Source: a virus
Reading direction: 5' to 3' (one strand)
Length of the DNA stretch: 49,304 nucleotides
IMG/VR virus record: IMGVR_UViG_3300043399_000979
Coordinates: 1 to 49,304 of that record
In this document: positions 42,245 to 49,304 of the stretch, piece after piece
Numbering within the stretch: position 1 is the stretch's first letter
Layout of the letters: the number at the start of each line of letters is the position of its first letter
Made by a program: the position numbers and the translations under genes
The notes under the pieces: model-generated
What the model was told of the DNA's origin: nothing
Database searches by the model: none
What the model saw: only the letters and a program-made list of their open reading frames with translations

Positions 42245-45200
42245 CTATTTATCTGAACTAATTATTTTATCCACATCTTTTTCAATTTCCAATAAAGATT
42301 TTACTCCCTGTCCGAAGTCAATATGTTTGGCACCTTTCAATATATCATTTTCAATTAAAAGATTTAAACTATTAAACCTATTTTCTGCCGCCACTTCTGG
42401 TTGCGGCGTTTCACCACCTGCTGGGGGCGGCGTTTCTGGCAATCCACCCAATTCGCCACCGCCCATTTCTGGCAACCCACCAGTTGGCGGCGTCTCTGTG
42501 GTTTGTTGTGCGGTTGTTGCACCAGAGGTGCTTCCATATAATTTATCCAAATTATCAAAAAGACCAGTTTTCTTTATAATTAAAGGTGTTGCTTTAAGTT
42601 CCTCACCAACAGCCCTTTCTATTCTTTGTTGTTGTAAATCAATTCTAATTTCCTCGTCTGAAAAACCAAATATATGTTTTTTAGCCCAAGTAGCCGATAC
42701 CGGTTGAATACCACTTCCGGGGTCGGCAGTAGCGTCTTTATATAACAACATTTTTTCTTTCCAAATATCAATTTTTAATAAATCGGCCTGTGTGGATGGG
42801 TTAGTTAATGTTAAAGTAAAGTTTGTTAATTCATCTTCAAAACCCAATAGGTATAAATGTACTATCGCTATTTTGTTCAACTCTGCAATCATTGACTTTT
42901 GTATCCTGTTTATAGTCCTTGCAAACCTTATATCTTGTAAAGCCAATGTTTTACCGTCCCCTACAGCTTCTTCAAAACCCAAAAACGCTTTTGGTATCCT
43001 AAGTGCTGTAACCATTTTTTTCTGTATGTATTCTATATCCGCTATCTCCCCTAAATTTGAATTTTTGATGAAAATACCAGATTCAATTGCAAATGTATGA
43101 TAATTGTGGAATATTTCGTTACCATCAACTGTTATTGTGCCGGTATCTAACTTTTCATTTAAAATTTCAATGTTTGTAATTTTATGGTTATGTAACTTTT
43201 CTACAATTTTAAATTTACGCTTTCTTTTTGAATTTTTAGTTATTTTGGTTAATTTTTTATTGCTTTCGCTTTTAAAGTCTATCCATCTATGTTCATTAAT
43301 ACTCCACACTTTTTTTGTATTGGAAATATCTTCCTTCTTTGAATAAAATGGCATTAATGAATCCCCAACCTTTAAATCCTTTGCTTCTATAAAACCATAA
43401 TATCTATGTACAAATTTATGGTCTGGGGTTGATATGACAGTTTTACCGTTATCTAAAGTTATTTTAATTACATCTGCATTTTTTCTGGTCACACCAGCCC
43501 ATGTTATTAAACCCGGTGCGACATCCCCAGTTTCTGGATTACAAGAATAAACCCACAAACCCCTAACACCAGAATCCCACTCTTGTATTATATCTGAAAG
43601 TGAAAGGGTTCTACCGTCCAATAAAGGAATTTTTGTATCTAAAGAAATGCAAGCCCCTGCCAATGTTTCAATTGGATTTGGTGCCGCTGGGTCTCTAACC
43701 GGAATAAAATAATCTTGGTCGACGGCCATTTGATTATATCTTAAATCAACATTTCCTGTTTTAGAATCTACTATTTGCTCCCTTTTAAACTTGTTTGCCA
43801 CCCTTTGTACATAAGCCTCCACGTCATTATCATCCATATTCCCTACAAATACTTTAAAAACCCTTCTTTCTGGAGCCCTTGAAGTTCTATATATTAACAT
43901 AGCATCTTCCGCAAGCAATAATTGTTTCCATGTGCGTCTGGCTTTTTCTAACATGGAATTATGTACAACTATTCCGTTTGCATAAAAATTATGATTTTCG
44001 TTTTCAACGTATATGTCGTGTGTTTCAAATTCACCCACGTCTATGATTTTAACAATAGGTTCCAAAACATATTCATCCGATAATCTATTTGGGTTATCAT
44101 GTTTTTTTGTTTGTTCTAAATAAGAATCATAGAATGTTAAGGAATACGAGTTTGAAGGATTTAATATCTTTCTCCCCTCAATTACAATATTTTTTCTAGG
44201 TTCCCTCTTTCTTATACTACCACTCTTATAGCCTATTTTTTGACATAATGTTTTAACATCGTTTACAAGCGGTTCATTACACAATTCTATATTTATGTGG
44301 GTTGACCATTTATCTTCAGTAATCCACCCGTCTGCATCAATTATTCCTGTTAAAAATGATTTTTGTATATCAATATTAGCTTCGTATATCCATAATGGCA
44401 ATCTTTTTGTGTGTGCTTTTCCCACAAAATCCATTCTTTTAAGGACAGTTGATAAACATTTAGAATTAACTAAAACCTGAATTTCTACATCATTTTTATT
44501 TTTTATTATTTTCGCCGGATTATTACTAAATCTATTTAGTAGCCCAATATAATAGTCGTTTAAATCATCATATTCGGATAATGCGAAATAAACCGCATTA
44601 TTTGAAATCCAACCATCACCATATAGAAAACCTAAAAGTCTGGCAAAATCCGCATCAACATAATCTGGTAACGCATCAATATCATTAAACCATCCATTTT
44701 TATTCTCGGTTGGTTTAGTTTTGTCAATTTTTATTTCTTTTGACAGATTTTTAGAATTATTAATAACTAAAACGTCGCCAACTCTTATATCCAAAACGTT
44801 TTTATAAACAAAATCTCCATTCTCAAAAATCAAGATTTTATGTTCATTAGAGGCTTCAACAAAATTATGTTTTGTGTGTAATTTAAAACATGGTTTAACA
44901 CCTGATTTAACCACATCTAAAACTTTTGATAATTCCCTTTTTTGGGTTTTTAAATCAAAAGACCAAACTAAATCCCCTTTCTGAATATCTTTTATTTCTT
45001 TAATTCCATATTCTGTATCAATTTTAGTATCATATTTTAAACAAGTCCCATACGGAAGTTTCCTATCATCCCCCAACAATCTAAAGTGGGCAATTTCCCA
45101 TGGTTGGAACTCCATGTTTCTATTTGTCCATCTAAAATGTAGGCTTTTTGTTGGTTCTGATTTTTCTAAATATAAAGGCGATTTTTCAGAACTGCCCGGT

Positions 45201-45751
45201 TCAATCCTTTGTATTTCAATATTTGGTAATTGATGGCAACCAACAATACCTTTTTCTGGGTCTAATTTAAGATATACAAAATTATCACCATATTTACAGG
45301 TGTTCCTTGTCCACATGGTTAGGTTTGTGTTTATGTCCAACACATTAACAAATAAATCGGTTAATATGGATTGTATCCTGCTCGATTCAGAAAATATGCT
45401 CAATATATGACCATCTTCGTTTGTGCTTGTCGATTCTTCAGCGTATATATCCAATGCAGCAGATATTTCAGGCGTATATTCCATTGATTCGTAATCATAC
45501 ACACTGGATAATCTGGTGGGTTCATAATATACAGCCTGAGAATACATATTATGTTCCACTTTAGCCCATTGGCCGGATAAATACCAAGTTTGTTGTGCTT
45601 GTAATTTTTCTTTTTCAAACTCAGCCTTGCTGGTTGTCCTTAAAAGTTCTTTTTTATCAAAACTATAAACAGGATAATCCTGATTTGATAATCCGTGTGG
45701 CCCGAAATAGCGTGACAGTTTCTGCCAAATAGTTAAATTATTATTTTCCAT
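42245..45751 (-). CDS. Portal protein (T4 gp20-like) containing two inteins
   Basis: 1168 codons; removing two inteins (residues 237-598 and 701-897) leaves 609 residues, near T4 gp20 (524) plus a Pro/Gly-rich tail. Extein blocks match gp20: YTPEISAALDIYAEES, FRLLGDDRKLPYGT joined to SMLEKARRTWKQLLLAEDAM, then YRTSRAPERRVFKVFVGNMD, and IETLAGA joined to SNLGEIADIEYIQKKM. The portal forms the dodecameric DNA gate and packaging-motor dock. The C-terminal region has a low-complexity run (GGLPEMGGGELGGLPETPPP). Both inteins sit in conserved portal segments, so splicing is needed for function. The gene follows an ART-like accessory gene by 42 bases. Confidence 0.93.
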   Translation of the reverse strand: MENNNLTIWQKLSRYFGPHGLSNQDYPVYSFDKKELLRTTSKAEFEKEKLQAQQTWYLSGQWAKVEHNMYSQAVYYEPTRLSSVYDYESMEYTPEISAALDIYAEESTSTNEDGHILSIFSESSRIQSILTDLFVNVLDINTNLTMWTRNTCKYGDNFVYLKLDPEKGIVGCHQLPNIEIQRIEPGSSEKSPLYLEKSEPTKSLHFRWTNRNMEFQPWEIAHFRLLGDDRKLPYGTCLKYDTKIDTEYGIKEIKDIQKGDLVWSFDLKTQKRELSKVLDVVKSGVKPCFKLHTKHNFVEASNEHKILIFENGDFVYKNVLDIRVGDVLVINNSKNLSKEIKIDKTKPTENKNGWFNDIDALPDYVDADFARLLGFLYGDGWISNNAVYFALSEYDDLNDYYIGLLNRFSNNPAKIIKNKNDVEIQVLVNSKCLSTVLKRMDFVGKAHTKRLPLWIYEANIDIQKSFLTGIIDADGWITEDKWSTHINIELCNEPLVNDVKTLCQKIGYKSGSIRKREPRKNIVIEGRKILNPSNSYSLTFYDSYLEQTKKHDNPNRLSDEYVLEPIVKIIDVGEFETHDIYVENENHNFYANGIVVHNSMLEKARRTWKQLLLAEDAMLIYRTSRAPERRVFKVFVGNMDDNDVEAYVQRVANKFKREQIVDSKTGNVDLRYNQMAVDQDYFIPVRDPAAPNPIETLAGACISLDTKIPLLDGRTLSLSDIIQEWDSGVRGLWVYSCNPETGDVAPGLITWAGVTRKNADVIKITLDNGKTVISTPDHKFVHRYYGFIEAKDLKVGDSLMPFYSKKEDISNTKKVWSINEHRWIDFKSESNKKLTKITKNSKRKRKFKIVEKLHNHKITNIEILNEKLDTGTITVDGNEIFHNYHTFAIESGIFIKNSNLGEIADIEYIQKKMVTALRIPKAFLGFEEAVGDGKTLALQDIRFARTINRIQKSMIAELNKIAIVHLYLLGFEDELTNFTLTLTNPSTQADLLKIDIWKEKMLLYKDATADPGSGIQPVSATWAKKHIFGFSDEEIRIDLQQQRIERAVGEELKATPLIIKKTGLFDNLDKLYGSTSGATTAQQTTETPPTGGLPEMGGGELGGLPETPPPAGGETPQPEVAAENRFNSLNLLIENDILKGAKHIDFGQGVKSLLEIEKDVDKIISSDK
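43061..43651 (-). mobile_element. Intein 2 of portal gene (mini-intein, 197 residues)
   Basis: Starts with Cys701 (CISLDTKIPLLDGRTLSL, block A), has VISTPDHKFVHR (block B with TxxH) and ends IESGIFIKN before an extein Ser. There is no LAGLIDADG block; the centre is a short basic segment, so it is a mini-intein without an endonuclease. The penultimate residue is Lys rather than the usual His, while the final Asn and +1 Ser are kept. It is inserted between ETLAGA and SNLGEI of the portal. Confidence 0.9.
43958..45043 (-). mobile_element. Intein 1 of portal gene (large intein with LAGLIDADG endonuclease, 362 residues)
   Basis: Starts with Cys237 (CLKYDTKIDTEYGIKEIKDI, block A), has FVEASNEHKILIF (block B), two LAGLIDADG-type motifs LLGFLYGDGWIS and FLTGIIDADGWIT, block F VGEFETHDIYVENENHNFY, and ends NGIVVHN (block G with His-Asn) before an extein Ser. 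It is a complete bifunctional intein that could splice and home. The site is the gp20 motif KLPYG, between PYGT and SMLEKARR. Confidence 0.95.
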
Positions 45752-45793
45752 ATTCTAAAATTATATGATATATTTTAAAAGTAGAGGGTTAAT

Positions 45794-46372
45794 TCATATA
45801 TTGAAAAACCACTTTTTCTTATTCTTGAATTTTTTGAAAAGTTTTAAGTCTTTTTCGGAACCAAGGATATGGGTTTCTGCAAATTTATTCTTTACCGCAA
45901 TTGTTTTCCCACCATATTTTTCTTGCCTATAGTCAACCCCTATTACCGAATCATATTCTTCTGGTGTGTAGGCAGGAGATGTTATTTCCGGGTCTAATTC
46001 TGGGTCTGATGAACCTAAAGGTTTATCTGAAAACATCGGGTTTTTTGTATTTATGATTGCTGCCGTTATATTGCCTTTCCATAAATTTGAACTCATAACA
46101 TAATCCAAAGACGTTGACCAAAATGTTATATAATATCTTTTGTCAATTTCTTTTAATTCTTTTAAACTTCCGTGGTAAACAATATCTTTAAATTTTGAGT
46201 TTAGAAAGAATTGATTCAAATATTCTTCATATTGTTTTTTTGTTCCAATAGATGCGAGCAATGGATTTTTGTTAAAAACAAAATCAATTCCAGATTGCAT
46301 TTCATATGAATTGCTTTCAATTAATATATTTGATAATTCCCTAAACTGATTTTCTGTTATTAATATTTCCAT
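45794..46372 (-). CDS. ADP-ribosyltransferase-like protein with N-terminal ITE tag
   Basis: 192 residues. The N-terminus MEILITENQFRELSNILIES has (L/I)-x-E sites after residues 7 and 19. The first 38 bases of the gene equal those of the neighbouring LRR gene. An ART-like fold follows: FKDIVYHGSLKELKEI (YHGS at 66-69), YITFWSTSLDYVMSS (81-95), ITAAIINTKNPMFSD, then EEYDSVIGVDYRQEKYGGKT and AETHILGSEKDLKLFKKF. These match the H-strand, STS strand and closing strands of ART proteins in phages; the catalytic Glu is not sure. It lies between the LRR and portal genes and overlaps the LRR stop by 13 bases. Confidence 0.68.
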   Translation of the reverse strand: MEILITENQFRELSNILIESNSYEMQSGIDFVFNKNPLLASIGTKKQYEEYLNQFFLNSKFKDIVYHGSLKELKEIDKRYYITFWSTSLDYVMSSNLWKGNITAAIINTKNPMFSDKPLGSSDPELDPEITSPAYTPEEYDSVIGVDYRQEKYGGKTIAVKNKFAETHILGSEKDLKLFKKFKNKKKWFFNI

Positions 46373-48045
46373 TTTCCTTTTAATTTTGGGTACATTTCAT
46401 CTAATTCTTCTTTTGAATATTTTGCCAAACCAGAATGTCTTATGTAAATTTCTCCTTTAACTTCCAAGTTTTCTGGTAACGATTCTATTTTTATACAATT
46501 TTCTAAATTCAAACTTCCTCCAATCATTTCAAGTTTCTCCAAACTGTTCAATGACGTACAATTTCTTAAACTTAAATCACCCCCAACTGTTTGAAGGTTT
46601 CCAAGGTCTATTAATGAGGTGCAATTAAATAAATACAAATTTTCCTCAACTCTTTCAAGTTTTCCAAGACTTTTTAAGGAGATGCATTTACGTAAATCCA
46701 AACCCTCACCAACTGTTTGAAGGTTTCCGAGGCTTGTTAAAGATGTACAACCATATAAATTTAAATTGCTACCAATTGTTTGAAGATTTTCAAGGCTTGT
46801 TAATGAGGTGCAATTTTCTAAATTCAAACTTCCTCCAATCATTTCAAGTTTCTCCAAACTGTTCAATGACGTACAATTTCTTAAACTTAAATCACCCCCA
46901 ACTGTTTGAAGGTTTCCAAGGTCTATTAATGAGGTGCAATTAAATAAATACAAATTTTCCTCAACTCTTTCAAGTTTTCCAAGACTTTTTAAGGAGATGC
47001 AATTTTCTAAATCAAACAATCCATTAACCGTTTGAAGATTCTCAAGGCTTATTAATGAGGTGCAACGATTCAAAGACAAATACTCCCCAACTGTTTGAAT
47101 ATTTCCAAGACTTTTTAATAACTTACAACTGTATAAATCAATACTCCCATATATTATTTTCCAATGTTCTGGAAATTTTTCTATGTTTTTATAAGATAAA
47201 TCTAAATGTCCCTTAAACCCTTTTTCTTCAAAATTTTTTAATTTAAGTTCAACTATGTTTTCTTTTGGTATATTAAATAAAATTATTATATCGTTTGATA
47301 TGCCACTTGAATTTTTTAATATTTCTTTTCTAAAAATATTAAATAAATCTTCATTATTATATAAAAATTGTTCCCATTCTCCCAAATCTTCATCGTCTTT
47401 ATCTCTAAATTGTTCATCTTCAAAATGAAATTGATATTTTTCTGATTCATCTTGTTTATTTATGACAATATAAAGATTCCCGCTTGAATTATAATCATCA
47501 AAATGATTTTCTCTGTCTTGATAATCTGGATTTAAGCAATATTGTCCATCTGCTGTACACCATTCTGTATTTACCCCCAGATAAGCAGCTCCTTTTTCGG
47601 TTTTTGGAATAAAAACCCACCAATTGTCAGAACCTTTAAGTTCTTCATAATCAACTCCAGAATCTAATTTCTCAAGTATATCTTCAATTGATGAATCTAT
47701 ATTTAATATCTTGTCTTCTATTATATTATAAATCTCCGGTAATGTTTGAACTGTATTTGGAATTGAACGATTATATTTATAAACAAGTTTTAAATAATAT
47801 TTTGCTTTCGATAAATCTTCCAAAGGTAAATTATCGTTCTTAAACATGTTAATAAGCAACTTCGCATATCTTCCCACTTTGACACCTTTAATTGTTTTCG
47901 GGTCTGCTTCTACTATTTGGTCAAATATCCTTCTGTTTATGTCAGAATAATATTTCTGATATATTTCATCTGGAGATAAAGTTTTATCTTCAACCAAATG
48001 ATTAACAAATTCCCTAAACTGATTTTCTGTTATTAATATTTCCAT
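46360..48045 (-). CDS. Leucine-rich-repeat protein with WCT-type phage domain and N-terminal ITE tag
   Basis: 561 residues. The tag MEILITENQFREFVNHLVED is followed by a helical part, then a recurrent phage domain at about 125-235: DNWWVFIPKTEKGAAYLG, NTEWCTADGQY, NLYIVINKQDESEKYQFHFE and EQFRDKDDEDLG. This WCT-type domain occurs in many large-phage proteins but has no known activity that I can name. Residues about 295-515 are eleven or so 21-residue repeats (LGNLQTVGGDLSLRNCTSLN), then a cap ending MYPKLKGKWKY. A 191-base stretch of the repeat region is duplicated exactly. The cap codons overlap the tag of the next gene. Confidence 0.78.
   Translation of the reverse strand: MEILITENQFREFVNHLVEDKTLSPDEIYQKYYSDINRRIFDQIVEADPKTIKGVKVGRYAKLLINMFKNDNLPLEDLSKAKYYLKLVYKYNRSIPNTVQTLPEIYNIIEDKILNIDSSIEDILEKLDSGVDYEELKGSDNWWVFIPKTEKGAAYLGVNTEWCTADGQYCLNPDYQDRENHFDDYNSSGNLYIVINKQDESEKYQFHFEDEQFRDKDDEDLGEWEQFLYNNEDLFNIFRKEILKNSSGISNDIIILFNIPKENIVELKLKNFEEKGFKGHLDLSYKNIEKFPEHWKIIYGSIDLYSCKLLKSLGNIQTVGEYLSLNRCTSLISLENLQTVNGLFDLENCISLKSLGKLERVEENLYLFNCTSLIDLGNLQTVGGDLSLRNCTSLNSLEKLEMIGGSLNLENCTSLTSLENLQTIGSNLNLYGCTSLTSLGNLQTVGEGLDLRKCISLKSLGKLERVEENLYLFNCTSLIDLGNLQTVGGDLSLRNCTSLNSLEKLEMIGGSLNLENCIKIESLPENLEVKGEIYIRHSGLAKYSKEELDEMYPKLKGKWKY
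46496..47001 (-). repeat. Exact 191-base direct repeat in LRR gene (period 315 bases)
   Basis: Bases 46496-46686 equal 46811-47001 over all positions read. The distance is 315 bases, five 63-base units, so a block of five 21-residue repeats has been duplicated, and three of the five units remain identical. Elsewhere the repeats have diverged, which points to a recent duplication by recombination. Confidence 0.9.
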
Positions 48046-48054
48046 TGACTATAA

Positions 48055-49304
48055 TTATTTTTTACCTCCGCCAAATAACCAATTGTATTTCATATAATCA
48101 TCTCTAGTGGCAGTATTTTGAAATTGTCTATGTCTTGCCTCAGTTTGTGGTATCATGGGATTAAAGAAATCAGAACGGTCTTTGAATGGGTTTTCTGTTG
48201 ATTGCCAAGAATTTAACATTGCTTTTGTGTGGTTTGTAACTTTTTCCAAAGATTGAAAAGACTTCTCCGCAACATACAAAGCCATTGAAATTGCCATTAT
48301 GCAATCGTCATGGTGTCCTTTTTGATGGTCTGGCCTTCCGTTTATATAAATAAATGTGTTCATTTCATTATATAAGCGTTTTGAATATATTTTAAAACCA
48401 TGTCTCAAACCTTCCTCAAAAGATGCTATTATTTGAACCCTTTTATTATTAAAATTTATTCCCGGTATTTTTTCCAATAATTTTGGGTCGTACTTCCATT
48501 TATTTGTCGTGTCTGAATTGTCATAGTACATATTGGTATAACCTAATTCCTGTAATTTTCTTGCTGTCGCAACCCCCATACCTCCGGTCAAATCTACAAC
48601 AACAAAAGCCTTGTACATGGTCGCCCATTTAAAAACCACTTCTGCAAGAACGTCTGGCGGTATTTTACCCACAAATTCAAGAACTTGTTCGTTTGTATCA
48701 AAATCAATTATTTCTATGGAAGAAAAATCTTCAGAATCCCCACGGCTAACATCCGCACCCAACACATATCTATGCCCATTTTCAGGTTCTTTAAATATCC
48801 ACAATGCGTTACCCATTAGTTTTGTCGGCGCATCGGTTATCATATTTTTACCTACGTTCTGTATTATTTCTGCGCTAAATACGTTATCACCAGAACCCAA
48901 AAACCTTCCTTCAATTTCTTGTGATACTTTTCTCCTGTCATATTTCAGTTTTTTAACCATCCCCTCAAACCAAGTTGAACTTGGCTGATAACCCTGCTCA
49001 ATATATCTTGTCACCATATCTTGGTCTCTGTCATAAGAGTTGGTATGTGATAAATCTACTATTAAATCATTGGAATATTGTTCTCTATTGAGTAAAAAAT
49101 GTATAATGTCATCAGTTTTCACCATGTATAAATCTTTGGTGTACCTTGGGTCTCGATGCCACAACATTTCTGTTATCTTAAATTCATTTATACCCCTTAA
49201 TGCTTGGTCGTATATTTCGTAATATATTGGGTCATAACCGTTTGGTGTTGATATAACAATAACCTTACCACCAGTGTTGTGCGAAATTATCCCATTGCTA
49301 ATAA
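48055..49304 (-). CDS. Terminase large subunit (T4 gp17-like), N-terminus outside window
   Basis: 416 codons visible; the frame is open to the right edge, so the ATPase Walker motifs lie outside. The first visible codons give GGKVIVISTPNGYDPIYYEI, which includes the STPNG coupling motif of the ATPase domain; an internal ATG at 49167 is not the start. The RNase H-like nuclease domain follows with acidic sites in RYVLGADVSRGDSEDF, VVVDLTGGMG and KGHHDDCIMAISMAL. The enzyme pumps and cuts DNA during packaging at the portal. The stop is ten bases before the LRR gene start. In T4, genes 18 and 19 lie between 17 and 20; here accessory genes take that place. Confidence 0.95.
   Translation of the reverse strand, partial: ISNGIISHNTGGKVIVISTPNGYDPIYYEIYDQALRGINEFKITEMLWHRDPRYTKDLYMVKTDDIIHFLLNREQYSNDLIVDLSHTNSYDRDQDMVTRYIEQGYQPSSTWFEGMVKKLKYDRRKVSQEIEGRFLGSGDNVFSAEIIQNVGKNMITDAPTKLMGNALWIFKEPENGHRYVLGADVSRGDSEDFSSIEIIDFDTNEQVLEFVGKIPPDVLAEVVFKWATMYKAFVVVDLTGGMGVATARKLQELGYTNMYYDNSDTTNKWKYDPKLLEKIPGINFNNKRVQIIASFEEGLRHGFKIYSKRLYNEMNTFIYINGRPDHQKGHHDDCIMAISMALYVAEKSFQSLEKVTNHTKAMLNSWQSTENPFKDRSDFFNPMIPQTEARHRQFQNTATRDDYMKYNWLFGGGKK

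Noticed and set aside
42391-42530. GC-rich inverted-looking repeats near the end of the portal gene as a possible terminator or origin
   Set aside because: They encode the Pro/Gly low-complexity tail (TPPPAGGE and GGLPE); no stem with a T-run is formed.
46496-47001. Regular repeats that could be mistaken for a CRISPR array
   Set aside because: The period is a multiple of three, the repeats keep one open frame and encode an LRR array; there are no unique spacers between fixed repeats.
49165-49167. ATG as start of the terminase gene
   Set aside because: The frame continues upstream to the window edge and encodes the STPNG coupling motif, so this ATG is internal.
1-49304. tRNA genes, often present in large phages
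   Set aside because: Gaps between genes are mostly under 60 bases and none shows a cloverleaf or a GTTCGA-type T-loop in a suitable place; a tRNA search program would be decisive.

Overview
The window is a gene-dense, AT-rich stretch of a large T4-like (myovirus-type) phage genome. Head genes are recognisable in order on the minus strand: terminase large subunit (gp17-like, cut by the right edge), portal (gp20-like), prohead protease (gp21-like), scaffold (gp22-like) and major capsid protein (gp23-like). The plus strand carries a gp55-like sigma factor, a baseplate OB-fold protein, PhoH, dUTPase and a DnaQ-like exonuclease. A Bacteroidota host is likely: start codons follow AT-rich leaders without Shine-Dalgarno sequences, one small gene resembles the Bacteroidota family DUF4494, and a promoter of the TTG-N20-TAnnTTTG type lies in front of it. 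No tRNA, rRNA or CRISPR array was seen.

Layout. 1-1320 (minus) is a virion structural protein cut by the left edge. 1394-4041 (plus) holds small unknown genes, one with a WYL-like domain. 4105-18254 (plus) is a glycan region: three outer glycosyltransferases, and a core cassette (6579-14810) of a GT2/GT4-like fusion, GT25, UDP-glucose dehydrogenase, NAD synthase, GT11, a GT25-FkbM fusion, a sugar O-methyltransferase and a GDP-mannose 3,5-epimerase. Nucleotide and nucleic-acid genes (exonuclease, dUTPase, PhoH, HAD-like) sit on both sides. Much of 8201-13754 is extremely AT-rich. 18254-25564 has the sigma factor and a tail/baseplate block ending in an HD-domain protein. 25561-34295 is an accessory block on both strands: ADP-ribosyltransferase-like (ART-like) proteins, a HExxH zincin, a papain-like protein, and two convergent homing endonucleases that end in GNAT/Mom-like domains. 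34420-49304 (minus) is the head module, interrupted by accessory genes (an ART-like gene on the opposite strand, two leucine-rich-repeat proteins, another ART-like gene). The portal gene contains two inteins.

The main idea from this reading is that about eleven otherwise unrelated accessory proteins start with a short N-terminal tag ending in (L/I)-x-E, such as MEILITE, QYLNE, HLNE or IIRE. The major capsid protein has the same kind of site (YLINE) at the expected end of its propeptide, and the matching gp21-type protease is encoded here. In T4, such sites are cut by gp21, and short tags of this kind send the internal proteins and the ADP-ribosyltransferase Alt into the prohead for injection. 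I infer that this phage carries a modular set of capsid-packaged, injected proteins: several ART-like proteins, a zincin, a papain-like protein, LRR proteins and an ART-ParB fusion. This is a sequence-based hypothesis that virion proteomics could test.
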